A stretch of 64,000 bases of DNA from positions 4,718,501-4,782,500 of the forward strand of contig NZ_JAJONA010000001.1 of NCBI RefSeq assembly GCF_024699985.1, written 5' to 3'. The translations under genes and the position numbers were made by a program. The stretch is from Phenylobacterium sp. J367. Its GTDB lineage: Bacteria > Pseudomonadota > Alphaproteobacteria > Caulobacterales > Caulobacteraceae. Below are positions 53,698-63,382 of this stretch, piece after piece (the first letter of the stretch is position 1; each line of letters opens with the position of its first letter). The notes under the pieces are model-generated. The model made no database searches. It had not been told where the DNA came from and worked only from the letters and a program-made list of their open reading frames with translations.

Positions 53698-53711
53698 GTG
53701 CGCCCTCCGCC

Positions 53712-54482
53712 TCAGTTGGCCATGCCGCCGCCGTCCACGGCGATGTCGGCCCCGGTGATGAAGCCGCTCTCGTCCGACGCCAGGAACAGCGCCGCCTGAG
53801 CCACATCCTCGGGCTCGCCGATCCGCTTGAGGAGCTGGCGGGCGATGGCGCGTTCGGTCCAGCCCTCCTGCTTCATCAGAGGCTCGGTCTGGGCCGAGCG
53901 GATCATGCCGGGCGAGATGGTGTTGGCGCGGATGAAGTGCTTGCCGCCTTCGGACGCATACTGCCGCGTCATGGCGGTGACCGCGCCCTTCGCCGCGGAG
54001 TGCGCCAGCATCCCCTGCGCGGTGGAGCCCTTCTTCGCCGCCGTCGAGGCCGTGTTGATGATCGAGCCGCCGCCGCGCGCCACGAGGTGCGGCCAGGCCG
54101 CCCGGCAGAGGTGGAAGATGATGTCCACCTCCTCGCGCTGGGTCCTGTTGAAGGTCTCGTAGTCCATGTCCGGGACAAACGCGAAATAGGCCATGGCGGC
54201 GTTGTTGTAGACCACGTCGATCGCGCCGTAGTTCTCCAGCGCGAAGGCCACCAGCCGCTCGGCGCCTTCCGGGACCGACAGGTCGACCGGCTGCAGCGAG
54301 ACCATCTGGCCGCCCTCGGCGCGCACCTCTTCGGCGGTCTGGCCGCCCGCCGGGTTGATGTCGCAGCCCACCACCTTGGCCCCCTCGCGCGCGAACAGCC
54401 GGGCGGCGGCGCGGCCCATGCCGCTCCCCGTGCCGGTGATGATCGCGACCTTTCCGTCCAGGCGTCCCGGCATCGGCTTCAC
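53712..54482 (-). CDS. short-chain dehydrogenase lacking the catalytic tyrosine
   Basis: The 256-residue protein has the classical SDR layout: VAIITGTGSGMGRAAARLF for the cofactor, VYNNAAM, the Ser in SIINTASTAA, and GGGMAN at the end. The active-site motif, normally Y-x3-K, reads HSAAK in GMLAHSAAKGAV: a His codon (CAC) stands where a Tyr codon (TAC) is expected. The Lys is kept. The enzyme may be impaired, use another acid, or the base may be a sequencing error. It overlaps the upstream double-SnoaL gene by 4 bases. Confidence 0.82.
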   Translation of the reverse strand: MKPMPGRLDGKVAIITGTGSGMGRAAARLFAREGAKVVGCDINPAGGQTAEEVRAEGGQMVSLQPVDLSVPEGAERLVAFALENYGAIDVVYNNAAMAYFAFVPDMDYETFNRTQREEVDIIFHLCRAAWPHLVARGGGSIINTASTAAKKGSTAQGMLAHSAAKGAVTAMTRQYASEGGKHFIRANTISPGMIRSAQTEPLMKQEGWTERAIARQLLKRIGEPEDVAQAALFLASDESGFITGADIAVDGGGMAN

Positions 54483-55608
54483 TCCCCTGACTTGCGATCG
54501 AGCAACGGCGCGACGACCGGGCGCGCCACGTCGGCGTCGCCGCGCTGGCCCCGGAACTGAGCCGGAACGCCGCCCAGGCCGCCGTCACGCACCGGCTGGT
54601 CGTGACGCCATTCCACGAGCGTCTGGCGCTCGGCGATCTTCCAACGGCCGTCGCGCTTCTCCAGACGGTCTACGTAGCGGCCGGCGCCGATCCCTTCGTA
54701 GGGCTCCTCGCGCCCGCCCCAGAAGGCGCCGGCCGGGCCGTCGTCGGGACGGCATGGAAGGCCGTGACGTAGGTCTCGGCCCAGGCGGTGTCGCCCTCCA
54801 CCCGGATCAGCATGTTGCCCGTCTGGTGCAGGGTGGCGGTGAGCGGGCCCAGCAGGTTGCGGCCGTTGGCCAGGAACTGGTCGATGGTGCGGACGGAATC
54901 CAGGAACCGCGTCGTGGCGTCCTTGTGGAAGACGTCGTCCACCAGGTCCCACTGGTGACGGTCGACCATGTGGGCGAAGCGGTTGATCACGTCGGCGATC
55001 TCGGCGCGGGCGGCCAGCACCTCCAGGGTCGGCGCGGCCGGCGGCCGGGCGTCCCGCCAGGGCGCGATCACCGGGGCGGCCACGTCGGCGTCGCCCCACT
55101 CGCCGCGGAACTTCTCGGGCGTGTCCACGAGCCCGCCTTCGGCCACCGGCCGATAGTGCCGGTATTCCGAGCGCGACTGCCGCTCGGCGATCTTCCAGAC
55201 GCCGTTCCGCTTCTCGAACCGGTCGACGTAGCGGGCGCCGAAGACTGCGTCATAGGCCTCCCCCGTACCCCCGAACGGCCCGCCCCGCGGGGCATCGGCC
55301 GGCACCCGGTGGAAGGCGGTGAGGTAGGTCTCGCTGTGGGCCACGTCGCCGTCCAGGGCGATCAGGATGTTGCCGACCTGGTGGTGGGTCACGCCGACGG
55401 GCTTCAGCAACGCCTCGCCCTGCCGGACGAACTCGCGCCAGTCGCCGCCGATCACCGAAAGCTGGCAGGTGGCGTCCTCGTGGAACACCGTGTCCATCAG
55501 CCACCACTGCCTGCGGTCGGTGGCATGGCAGTAGCGGTAGATCACGTCGGTGATCTCGGCCCGCGCGGCCAGCGCTTCCAGTCCGTAGTCGGACGAATTG
55601 GTCGCCAT
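54479..55608 (-). CDS. tandem SnoaL-like protein (one frame break)
   Basis: The repaired product has about 376 residues and consists of two copies of one NTF2-type domain. Copy 1 (residues about 10-180) and copy 2 (about 195-370) share the same landmarks in order: ALAARAEITDVIYRY versus VLAARAEIADVINRF, FHEDATC versus FHKDATT, ARYVDRFEKRNGVWKIAERQ versus GRYVDRLEKRDGRWKIAERQ, and FRGEWGDADVAAPV versus FRGQRGDADVARPV. Each copy holds the usual Tyr, Asp and His positions of this family of hydratases. It is an internal gene duplication. A missing G near 54746-54748 breaks the frame in the second copy. Operator copy F precedes it. Confidence 0.8.
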
Positions 55609-55650
55609 GGCGTTCCTCCCGCCTCACGTCCGCGTGGACCGCGGAACATC

Positions 55651-55692
55651 ACTTAGACATCTAACTAAAGTGCAGTTATCGTCTGAATGCAA
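55651..55692 (-). promoter_or_regulatory. promoter with island operator, copy F
   Basis: On the minus strand TTGCAT (55687-55692) and TTTAGT (55664-55669) form a -35/-10 pair with a 17-base spacer. ACTTAGACATCTAACT (55651-55666 on the plus strand) matches 14 of 16 consensus positions and overlaps the -10 box and start site. It heads the operon of double SnoaL, SDR and SnoaL genes, and lies in the gap shared with the next SnoaL gene on the plus strand. Confidence 0.72.
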
Positions 55693-55775
55693 CTCGACGG
55701 ACGCGCCGCGAACCGTAAATCTTGTTGACGCTAAGAGGCGGCCGCCAAGGCCCGCCCATTACCGGGAGGACGAGC

Positions 55776-56165
55776 ATGTTTGACGAAGCCGCCATGCGGG
55801 CCCTGGCCAAGCATTTCTTCGACTGCGTGGAGAAGGGCGACGTGGACGGCCTGGTGGCCTGCTACGCCCCCGACGCCGAGATCTGGCACAACACCGACGG
55901 CCTGGTTCAGGGCCCCGAGGACAACCGCAAGGGCCTGCAGGGCATGACCAAGCGGATCTCCGACCGGGTCTACGACGAGCGCCGGGTCTATGTGTATCCC
56001 GAGGGCTTCACCCACCAGCACGTGCTGCGCGGCACGCGCACCCACGACGGCGCCCGGCTCGCCCTCGACGCCTGCATTGTCTGCCGGGTGAAAGACGGCA
56101 AGATCACCCGCCTGGACGAGTACTTCGATAGCGCCCAGGTGGCGGAGTTCCGCAAGTTCGCCTGA
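55776..56165 (+). CDS. SnoaL-like (NTF2-fold) protein
   Basis: The 129-residue protein is a single NTF2-fold domain: MRALAKHFFDCVEKGDVDGL, YAPDAEIWHNTDG, and the closing CRVKDGKITRLDEYFDSAQVAEF, which is the usual polyketide-cyclase-like end. ATG at 55776 follows GGGAGG. It is divergent from the operon headed by operator copy F and may answer to the same site. Together with 53323 and the double protein it makes four domains of this fold within 3 kb. Confidence 0.82.
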   Translation: MFDEAAMRALAKHFFDCVEKGDVDGLVACYAPDAEIWHNTDGLVQGPEDNRKGLQGMTKRISDRVYDERRVYVYPEGFTHQHVLRGTRTHDGARLALDACIVCRVKDGKITRLDEYFDSAQVAEFRKFA

Positions 56166-56168
56166 CGG

Positions 56169-57581
56169 CTACCGCGCCCCGTGCGCCGCCAGGACCAGGG
56201 CGGTGCAGGTGGTCACCCGCTTGCCCATCTCGATGTGCAGGAATTCGTTCGGGCCGTGCGCGTTGGAGTGCGGCCCGAGCACGCCTGTGATCAGGAACTG
56301 GGCCTTGGGGAACTTCTCGCCGAGCATCCCCATGAAGGGGATCGTGCCCCCCTCGCCCATCATCACCGCCGGGCGGCCGAACACCGCCTGCGAGGCCTCC
56401 TGCACAGCGGTCTCCAGCCAGGGCGAGAGCGGCGGCGCGTTCCAGCCCGGGCTCGCCTGCTGGCCGTCCCAAGAGATCTCGGCGCCCTGCGGCGCGTCGG
56501 CGGTCAGGGTCTCGGCCAGCGCCGCCTGGGCCTTCGTCGGGTCCGCCGTCGGCGGCAGGCGCACGCTGAGCTTCAGGGTGGTCGAGGGCCTGAGCACATT
56601 GCCCGCCTGCTCCGGCTCGGGCAGGCCGCCCGCGCCCACCACCGCGAGCTGCGGCCGCCAGGTGCGGTTCAGCACCAGCTCGGTCCCGTCGAGGCTCGGC
56701 GGCCGGGTCTTCCCGGCGAACGGGAACTTCCGCCACACCTCCTCGCCCAGCACCTCGGCCGCCGCCTGCGCCTGCTCACGCCGCTCCGGCGGGATCTGCA
56801 CGTTCAGCGCCGGCAGCCGCACCTCGCCCGTCGCCTCGTCCTCCAGCCGCTCCACCAGCGCGCGGGCCAGGCGGAAGCTGTCCGGCACGATCCCCGACGC
56901 ATCGCCCGAGTGCACGCCCTCGTTCAGCACCTGGACGGTCAAGAGCCCGCCGGCCAGGCCGCGCAGCGAGGTGGTCAGCCAGAGCTGGTCGTAGTTGCCG
57001 CAACCGCTGTCCAGGCAGATCACCAGCGACGGCTGGCCGATCCGGTCGGCGAGGTGGTCCACGTAGTACGGCAGGTCGTAGCTGCCGCTTTCCTCGCAGG
57101 CCTCGATGAGCACCACCGCCCGGCCGCGCGGAATCCCCTGCCGCTGCAGCGCCAGCAGCGCGGTGACGCTGGCGTAGATCGCATAGCCGTCGTCGGCGCC
57201 GCCCCGGCCATAGAGCTTGCCGTCCTTCAGCACCGGCTCCCAGGGCCCCAACCCCTCGGCCCAGCCGACCATCTCCGGCTGCTTGTCCAGGTGGCCGTAG
57301 AGCAGGACCGTGTCGTCCAGGTCGCCCGGCGCCTCGATCAGGATCGTCGGGGTCCGGCCTTCCAGCCGCACCACCTCGATGGTCGCCCCTGGCAGCTCGG
57401 CCAGCTTGCCCTCCGCCCAGCGGACCATCTGGTCGACGGCGCGGTCGATGTGGCCGTTGGCCTGCCACTGTGGATCGAAGTGCGGCGACTTCGCCGGGAT
57501 GCGGATGTACTCGACGAGTTCCGGCACGATCTCCTCGTCCCAGAGGCCTGAGACGAAGTCCTGGGCGGCTGTCAGGTCCAT
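56169..57581 (-). CDS. M20-family dipeptidase
   Basis: The 470-residue metallopeptidase has the M20 zinc ligands in LLYGHLDKQPEM (His, Asp), GRGGADDGYA (bridging Asp), EACEESGSYDLP (catalytic Glu and Glu ligand) and the C-terminal His in PHSNAHGPNEFLH. The dimerisation domain, with GVHSGDASGIVPDSF, lies in the middle. It resembles cytosolic non-specific dipeptidase and carnosinase-type enzymes. There is no signal peptide. It converges with the SnoaL gene, 3 bases apart. A link to the catabolic island is not evident. Confidence 0.9.
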   Translation of the reverse strand: MDLTAAQDFVSGLWDEEIVPELVEYIRIPAKSPHFDPQWQANGHIDRAVDQMVRWAEGKLAELPGATIEVVRLEGRTPTILIEAPGDLDDTVLLYGHLDKQPEMVGWAEGLGPWEPVLKDGKLYGRGGADDGYAIYASVTALLALQRQGIPRGRAVVLIEACEESGSYDLPYYVDHLADRIGQPSLVICLDSGCGNYDQLWLTTSLRGLAGGLLTVQVLNEGVHSGDASGIVPDSFRLARALVERLEDEATGEVRLPALNVQIPPERREQAQAAAEVLGEEVWRKFPFAGKTRPPSLDGTELVLNRTWRPQLAVVGAGGLPEPEQAGNVLRPSTTLKLSVRLPPTADPTKAQAALAETLTADAPQGAEISWDGQQASPGWNAPPLSPWLETAVQEASQAVFGRPAVMMGEGGTIPFMGMLGEKFPKAQFLITGVLGPHSNAHGPNEFLHIEMGKRVTTCTALVLAAHGAR

Positions 57582-57689
57582 CGGAACCCCTCACGCGCTG
57601 ACATTGGCGGCCATCTCGGCCCTGCGCCTGGGGATTACCCGAGGCGGCCCGCCGCCGGAAGCCGTGTCATGGGCGCCGCCGCGACGGGC

Positions 57690-58582
57690 CTACCGCACGA
57701 CCGCCGGCCGATCGCCGAAGCCGGCCTTGGCCAGTTCCCGCTCCGCCTGGGTGAAGCCGTAAGCCGGCACGATCTCGGCCGAACGGTCCGCCGCCCGGTC
57801 CCAGTTGGCGGCGAGGCGCTCGCCCGCGTCGGCGTCGGCGCCCGCGTAGAAGCCGTCGGTCAGGGTCACATGGGCGGCGGCGAAGTTGCCCGCGCCCGCG
57901 CAGAGGATCGCCCGGGTCGGCGCGTCCTCCCCGACCAGCGCCAGCAGGCCCGGGCTGACCAGCGACGGCTCCAGGAGCTGCACGCTCTCGTCGGAGAGCA
58001 CGCCGTGGGTCATCTGGGTGGCCGCCGTGGGGGGCCAGGGAATTGACCCGGATGTCGTGCTTCGCACCCTCGATGGCGAGCGTCTGCATCAGGCCGACCA
58101 GCGCCATCTTGGCCGCGCCGTAGTTGGCCTGGCCGAAGTTGCCGTAGAGGCCCGACGACGACGTGGTCATCACGATCCGGCCGTACCCTTGGCTGCGCAT
58201 GGCGTCCCAGACCGCCTTGCAGCAGATGGCGGCGCCGATCAGGTGGACGTCCACCACCAGGCGGAAGTCGTCGATGGTCATCTTGGCGAAGCTCTTGTCG
58301 CGCAGGATGCCGGCGTTGTTCACCAGGATGTCGACCCGCCCCCAGGTGGCCAGCGTCGTCTCGACCATCGCCGCCACGCCAGCCTCGTCGGTCACCGACG
58401 CCGCAACCCCGATGGCCTCGCCGCCGGCCGCGACGATCTCGGCGGCGACGCGGTCGGCCGCCTCCCTGCGCGAGGTCGTTGACCACCACCTTCGCGCCCT
58501 TGGACGCCAAGTAGAGCGCATGGGCCCGACCGAGCCCTCCGCCCGAGCCCGTGACGATCGCGACCCGGCCTTGCAGCACCAT
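57690..58582 (-). CDS. short-chain dehydrogenase, hydroxyacyl type (two frame breaks)
   Basis: The repaired product has about 296 residues. It has the cofactor site AIVTGSGGGLGRAHALYLA, NNAGILRDKSFAKM, the catalytic Ser in TTSSSGLYG and Tyr and Lys in NYGAAKMALVGL. The RDKSF segment and the C-terminal extension (VLSDESVQLLEPSLVSPGLL) are those of the 3-hydroxyacyl-CoA dehydrogenase branch related to peroxisomal multifunctional enzyme 2. Extra bases at 58464-58466 and 58029-58034 break the frame twice. It may act on CoA thioesters made by an acyl-CoA ligase such as the one at 39663. Confidence 0.82.
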
Positions 58583-58672
58583 GGAATGTCCCCTCGCTAT
58601 TGTTGTTCACTCACACGTTAGCGAATGTCTTCCACCTGCGGAACCCTGCGCATAAGCCGCCGCGGACGCGGC

Positions 58673-59971
58673 TTAGCGCCCGGCCCGGCGGGCGCGCATG
58701 GCGAGCGCTGCCGTGCAGGCTAGCGACAGGGCGCAAGCGCCCGCGAGATAGATCGAGATCGGCAGGCTGGAGTTGAACTCCTCGTAGAGCGCCGTGGCCA
58801 CGATCGGCGCGAACCCCCCGCCCAGCACCGAACCGAGCTGATATCCCAGCGAAGCGCCGGAGTAGCGCAGCTCCACCGGGAAGAGCTCGGCGAACAGCGC
58901 GGCCTGCGGTCCGTACATCATGCTGATGAAGACGAGCGACCCGCTGACCGCCGTGGCGATCAGCACCGGCGAAGCGGTCTCGATGAGCGGAAAGAAGGCG
59001 AAGGCCCAGACGCCGCAGAGCGCCGCCCCCCACATGAACGGTCGACGCCGGCCCCAGTGATCGGACACCCAGCCGCAGAGGATCAGCGCCGGGACCATGA
59101 TCACGCTGCCGATCATCACGGCGCTCAGCATGACGTTGCGCGAGAGCCCGAGCGTCGCCGTGCCGTAGGCCACCACATAGGTGATGGCGATGTAGAAGCA
59201 GGTGTTGTTGGCGATGAACGCCCCGCCGGCCAGGAACACCTCGGCGGGGTGCTGCCGCAGAACCTTCAGGATCGGCGACCGGGTCGGCGCGTCGTCGGCA
59301 GGCGGCGGGGCGCGCTCGTCGAACTCGGCGGACTCCTCGAGATTGAGCTGGACGTAGAGGCCGATGCCGACGAGGCCCAGGCTGAGCAGGAACGGAACGC
59401 GCCAGCCCCACGCCAGGAAGGCGTCCGGCGCCACCATCTCCCCGATCACCAGGAACACCACATTGGCCAGCAGCACACCCAGGGGCACGCCGATCTGCAC
59501 GAAGCTCGAGAAGTAGCCGCGTCGGTGCGCGGGCGCGGATTCCAGCGCCAGTAGCGCCGCCCCGCCCCACTGGCCGCCGACCGCGAAACCCTGGACGAAC
59601 CGCAGCGTCACCAGCATCAGCGGCGCGATCACGCCGGCCGTCGCATAGGACGGCAGCAGGCCGATCGCCGCCGTGGCGATTCCCATCGTGACCAGGGCCG
59701 CCACGAGGGCGCGTTTGCGGCCCACGATGTCCCCGAAATGGCCGAACACCGCCCCGCCCACGGGCCGCGCGAAGAAGCCCACCGCGAAGGTGGCGAAGGC
59801 CCCGATCTGGGCCACGAAGGGGGGCAGGTCGGCCGGGAAGAACAGCTTCGGGAACACCAGCGCGGCGGCCGTCCCGTAGATGAAGAAGTCGTACCACTCG
59901 ATGCTGGCGCCCGCCGAGGCGGTGAGCGCGACCTTGAGCGGTGAGTGCGCCTTGCCGGGCCGCGCGCTCAT
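58673..59971 (-). CDS. MHS-family major facilitator transporter
   Basis: The 432-residue protein has twelve predicted helices. The opening ASAGASIEWYDFFIYGTAAAL and the loop VGGAVFGHFGDIVGRKRAL are the signature of the metabolite:H+ symporter (MHS) group, which includes the shikimate, alpha-ketoglutarate and proline/betaine carriers. RFVQGFAVGGQWGGAALLALE in helix 4-5 and a charged central loop also fit. It overlaps the M28-like gene by 4 bases, so both are coexpressed. The cargo cannot be deduced; organic acids are typical. Confidence 0.9.
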   Translation of the reverse strand: MSARPGKAHSPLKVALTASAGASIEWYDFFIYGTAAALVFPKLFFPADLPPFVAQIGAFATFAVGFFARPVGGAVFGHFGDIVGRKRALVAALVTMGIATAAIGLLPSYATAGVIAPLMLVTLRFVQGFAVGGQWGGAALLALESAPAHRRGYFSSFVQIGVPLGVLLANVVFLVIGEMVAPDAFLAWGWRVPFLLSLGLVGIGLYVQLNLEESAEFDERAPPPADDAPTRSPILKVLRQHPAEVFLAGGAFIANNTCFYIAITYVVAYGTATLGLSRNVMLSAVMIGSVIMVPALILCGWVSDHWGRRRPFMWGAALCGVWAFAFFPLIETASPVLIATAVSGSLVFISMMYGPQAALFAELFPVELRYSGASLGYQLGSVLGGGFAPIVATALYEEFNSSLPISIYLAGACALSLACTAALAMRARRAGR

Positions 59972-61258
59972 GCGGCCTGGCCCAGGCTGGCGGCGATCGC
60001 CGCACGGAAGGCGGCGGCGACCGGCGCGACGAGGTCGCCCGACACGCAGCGCATGTCGTCGCCCGGCGCATGGAAGTAGCGATGGCCGCCGTAGAGGCCG
60101 ATGGCCGGCGTGTAGCCCGCGGCGATGACGTTCACGAGCTCACCGCCGGCGTTGGCGCGGTCGGCGGGATAGACGGCCTCCAGGCCGCTAAGGCCCTTGA
60201 AGGCCCGGCGCGTCGCCTCGATCACCTCGGGCGTGGCGGTCAGCACGCGCTGGGAGTCGGCGCTGGGGAGCGGCCGGAGCGTGGCCAGCTCGTGCCAGTC
60301 GCGGGCCGCGGCGCTGGCCCCGACGTGAACCCACATCCAGGTGTCCGCCGGCTTCGGCGCGTGGTGCTCCAGGTACTGCTCGCCCCCCAGGTAGATGTAC
60401 TCGTGGCCGCTGGTGGCGACGAATTCGAGGTTCACGCCAGGCTTCGCGGCGGCCAGCCAGCGGGCCAGCGACAGCCAGACCGCCACGCCCGCCCCCCGCT
60501 CGGCCGCGCAGGTGAACCAGCCCGAGCGCGGCGTGGTGACGATCAGGGTCTTTCGGGCCCCGCGGTCGAGGCGGCCGATCAGGTTGTAGGCCGGCCGCCG
60601 GCCCACCTCCGCGTCGACGGTCAGGGTCGCGGTCTGGCCGGTCGCGGCGGCCGCGACGAAGGGCTGGGCGTCCCTGGGGGGCCAGCAGGGCGACCGGCTT
60701 CTGGAAGCCCGGCTGCGTGGCGCTGACGTTCAGCGCGATCACCTCCCGCGTCGGGCCCGTGGTCACCAGCACGGCCGCGGCCGCGCCGCGCGCGAAGGCG
60801 TCGGCGAGCGGCCGGTTCGCCTCCGGGTCGCCCAGGAAGCCCCAGCGCTTGAAGGGCAGCACGATCAGCGCGATGGCGCCGGCCAAGCTGCCCGGCGCGC
60901 TGGCCAGCCGGAGCGGCGCGGTCAGCCCGCCCGCCCCGGTGGTCCTGACGATCGCCTGGGGGAACACCGGCGCGGCGGCGCCGCCGACCGCCAGTGTGGC
61001 CGTGCGGACGTCCGCGTACGGCACGTCGAAGGACGGCTTCGAACAGACGTAGCCGAGCGCCGCCAGTTCGCCCTCCAGCCAGACGCCGCTGGCCGTGTCG
61101 CCGGGGCCGCCGGACGCCTTGATCCCGAAGCCGGCGAAGCGTTCGAGCAGGCCCTGGAGCCAGGCTGCGTCGGCCGGGGGGGACGTCGCCGCCCCGGCCG
61201 GACCGGCCGCCGCGAGCGCTCCCGCCCCTACGAACAATTCACGACGCGACGCACCCAT
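59968..61258 (-). CDS. exported M28-peptidase-like protein without zinc ligands (one frame break)
   Basis: The repaired product has about 429 residues with a Tat-type leader (SRRELFVGAGALAAAGPAGA). The fold pattern follows aminopeptidases of family M28: a PA-type insert (residues about 80-200) and the region YNLIGRLDRG. The metal ligands look lost: the usual H-x-D after the first strand reads TTPRSGWFTC, the D-N-x-S-G site reads AAERGAGVAV, and the Glu-Glu pair is replaced in ATSGHEYIYLGGEQYL. It may bind rather than cut peptides or use a different chemistry. One extra base lies in the G run 60676-60681. Confidence 0.75.
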
Positions 61259-61400
61259 GGCGATCCCCTCTCGCTCGGCCGACTGCAGATAGATCACATT
61301 CGCGCCGAAGGTCCGAGGCGGCCGACCGCGGATTGTTGGCCCGATCCGATTCCAGCGCCAGAATGTCAGGACACAGCGTTCTCTTCTTCAGGCGTCGAAC

Positions 61401-62423
61401 ATGCCGGACACCCGCGACCTCTCGCGCCGCAGCCTGCTCGCGGCCGGCGCCGCCTTCGCAGCCGGCCCGGTCTTCGCCGCCGAGCCGGACCTGCAGCCCG
61501 TCCTGGACTACGTCGAGGGCCAGAAGACCACCGGCTTCCTGGTGGTCCAGGCCGGCAAGACCCTGGTCGAGAAGAACTGGCCCCTGCCCCCGACGCCGGC
61601 GCCTTCCGCGCCGCCTTCGCGAGCTATGGGACCAGCCGCGACGGCGCCCTCCTGGAGGACGTGGCGTCCCAGCAGAAGAGCTTCGTCGCGGTCCTGGCCG
61701 CCATCGCCACGGACAAGGGCCTGCTCGATGTGGAGACGCCGGTCTCCGACCACATCGGCGCCGGCTGGTCGAAGGCCTCGTCCGGCCAGGAGCAAGCGAT
61801 CCGGGTGAGCCACCTCCTAACCATGACCTCCGGCCTGACCGAGGCCCTGACCTTCGCGGGCCCGCCCGGCCAGGCGTTCTTCTACAACACGCCCGCCTAC
61901 GCGATGACCAAGCGGGTCCTCGCCGCCGCGGCGAAGCGGCCGCTGGAAACCCTGACCCGCGACTGGCTGGCCGCGCCCGCCGGCATGGTCGACACGGCCT
62001 GGCGCCAGAGGCCGGCCGCGCTGGCGGACGTGGGCAACCCGACGGGTCTGGTCACCTCGCCGCGCGACGTCGCCCGGTTCGGCCAGCTCGTGCTCGATCG
62101 CGGCGTCGCCGCCGACGGCCGCCGCGTGGTCTCCGAAACGGCGCTGGCGGCCCTCTTCGCGCGGACCGCGACCAACCCGGCCTATGGCCGTCTCTGGTGG
62201 CTGAACGGCTCGGCCGAGACCGTCCGTCCGCTGGCCAACCGGACCGCGGGATCGTTGATCCCCACGGCGCCGGCCGACCTCGTGGCCGCGCTCGGCGCCA
62301 TGGACCGCAAGCTCTACGTCGTACCGAGCCGCAAGCTGGTCGTGGTCCGCATGGGGCAGGCCGCCCCCCGACAAGGCCTTCGACCGGGAACTCTGGCTGC
62401 GGCTTTCCCGGGCGCTCGCCTAG
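61401..62423 (+). CDS. exported beta-lactamase-family serine hydrolase (two frame breaks)
   Basis: The repaired product has about 340 residues. It has a Tat-like leader (LSRRSLLAAGAAFAAGPVFAA) and a class C beta-lactamase/esterase fold. The catalytic Ser and Lys lie in DVASQQKSFVAVL (S-x-x-K), and the Tyr in FFYNTPAYAMTKRVL (Y-x-N position). SHLLTMTSGL is the usual next landmark. Such proteins hydrolyse esters, peptides or beta-lactams; this one cannot be narrowed further. The frame loses one C at 61587-61591 and gains one C at 62364-62369. The tRNA gene follows on the other strand. Confidence 0.83.
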
Positions 62424-62451
62424 CCTCCCGACCGTCAGCCCTCGGGTGCGC

Positions 62452-62527
62452 TGGTGGGCCCGGCAGGACTCGAACCTGCAACCAGACCGTTATGAGCGGC
62501 CGGCTCTAACCATTGAGCTACAGGCCC
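62452..62527 (-). tRNA. tRNA-Ile2 (anticodon CAT)
   Basis: The minus strand folds into a full tRNA: acceptor GGGCCTG with CGGGCCC, D arm GCTC-AATGGTTA-GAGC, anticodon stem GGCCG/CGGTC around the loop CTCATAA, T arm GCAGG-TTCGAGT-CCTGC, discriminator A and an encoded CCA. The anticodon is CAT. The D-loop AATGGTTA and the overall pattern match the tRNA-Ile that is modified to lysidine and reads ATA codons, rather than elongator or initiator Met. TilS specificity cannot be tested from here, so elongator Met remains a minor alternative. Confidence 0.88.
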
Positions 62528-62633
62528 CTGCAGCACAGCGAAGATCGCGGTTACCACGGGCTGCACGGGCCTTAAAGCCTACGTTCAGGTAGAGGTTGCC
62601 AGCCTAGTGGACGTTCCATCCCCGGAGTTTTCA

Positions 62634-63375
62634 ATGAAGACCTTCCTGCGCGCTGCGCTCGTCGCCGCACTACTTTCGGCCACTGCGGCTCCCGCGGTCC
62701 TCGCCCAGGGCGCCGCCGCCGGCGGCCGACACCATGTTCCGCGCGACCACCCTCAATCTCTCCGCCTACGGTGAGACGCGCGTCGCGCCCGACATGGCGA
62801 CCATCACGCTCGGCGTCATGACCGAGGCCGACACCGCCCAGGCGGCCATGCAGGCCAACGCCCAGAAGATGAGCGCGGTCATGGCGGCGCTGAAGCGGGG
62901 CGGGATCGCCGAGAAGGACATCCAGACCTCGAACCTGAACCTCTCGCCCCGCTACCAGTACGTCGAGAACCTGCCGCCGAAGCTGATCGGCTACCAGACC
63001 TCGAACCAGGTGACCGTGACGGTGCACGACCTGAAGAAGCTCGGCCAGGCGGTGGACGCCACGGTGAACGCCGGGGCCAACCAGGTGCACGGCATCAGCT
63101 TCGGCCTGGATGACCCGACGGCGGCCGAGAACGCCGCCCGCGAGTCGGCCGTGAAGGCGCTGGCCGCCAAGGCCGACCTCTATGCGCGTGCCACCGGCCA
63201 CCGCGTGGTCCGGCTGGTGACCCTGTCGGAAGGCGCGTCGAGCTACCCCGTCCCGCCGCCGATGCCGATGGCCGCCATGGCCTCGTTCCGCAAGGAAGCC
63301 GCCGACACCTCGGTGGCGCCGGGCGAGCTGAAGGTCCGGGTGGACATCACCGGCCTCTACGAACTGGGCCGCTGA
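62634..63375 (+). CDS. SIMPL-domain (DUF541) exported protein (one frame break)
   Basis: The repaired product has about 246 residues with a Sec signal peptide (MKTFLRAALVAALLSATAAP). The mature part is a SIMPL domain: LNLSAYGETRVAPDMATITL, QTSNLNLSPRYQY, GYQTSNQVTVTVHDL and the closing ELKVRVDITGLYEL. Such periplasmic proteins form oligomeric rings and are linked with oxidative-stress tolerance in some bacteria. An extra base around 62721-62727 breaks the frame just after the signal peptide; without it the junction reads AGADTMFRATT. Confidence 0.85.
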
Positions 63376-63382
63376 TCCCGCG

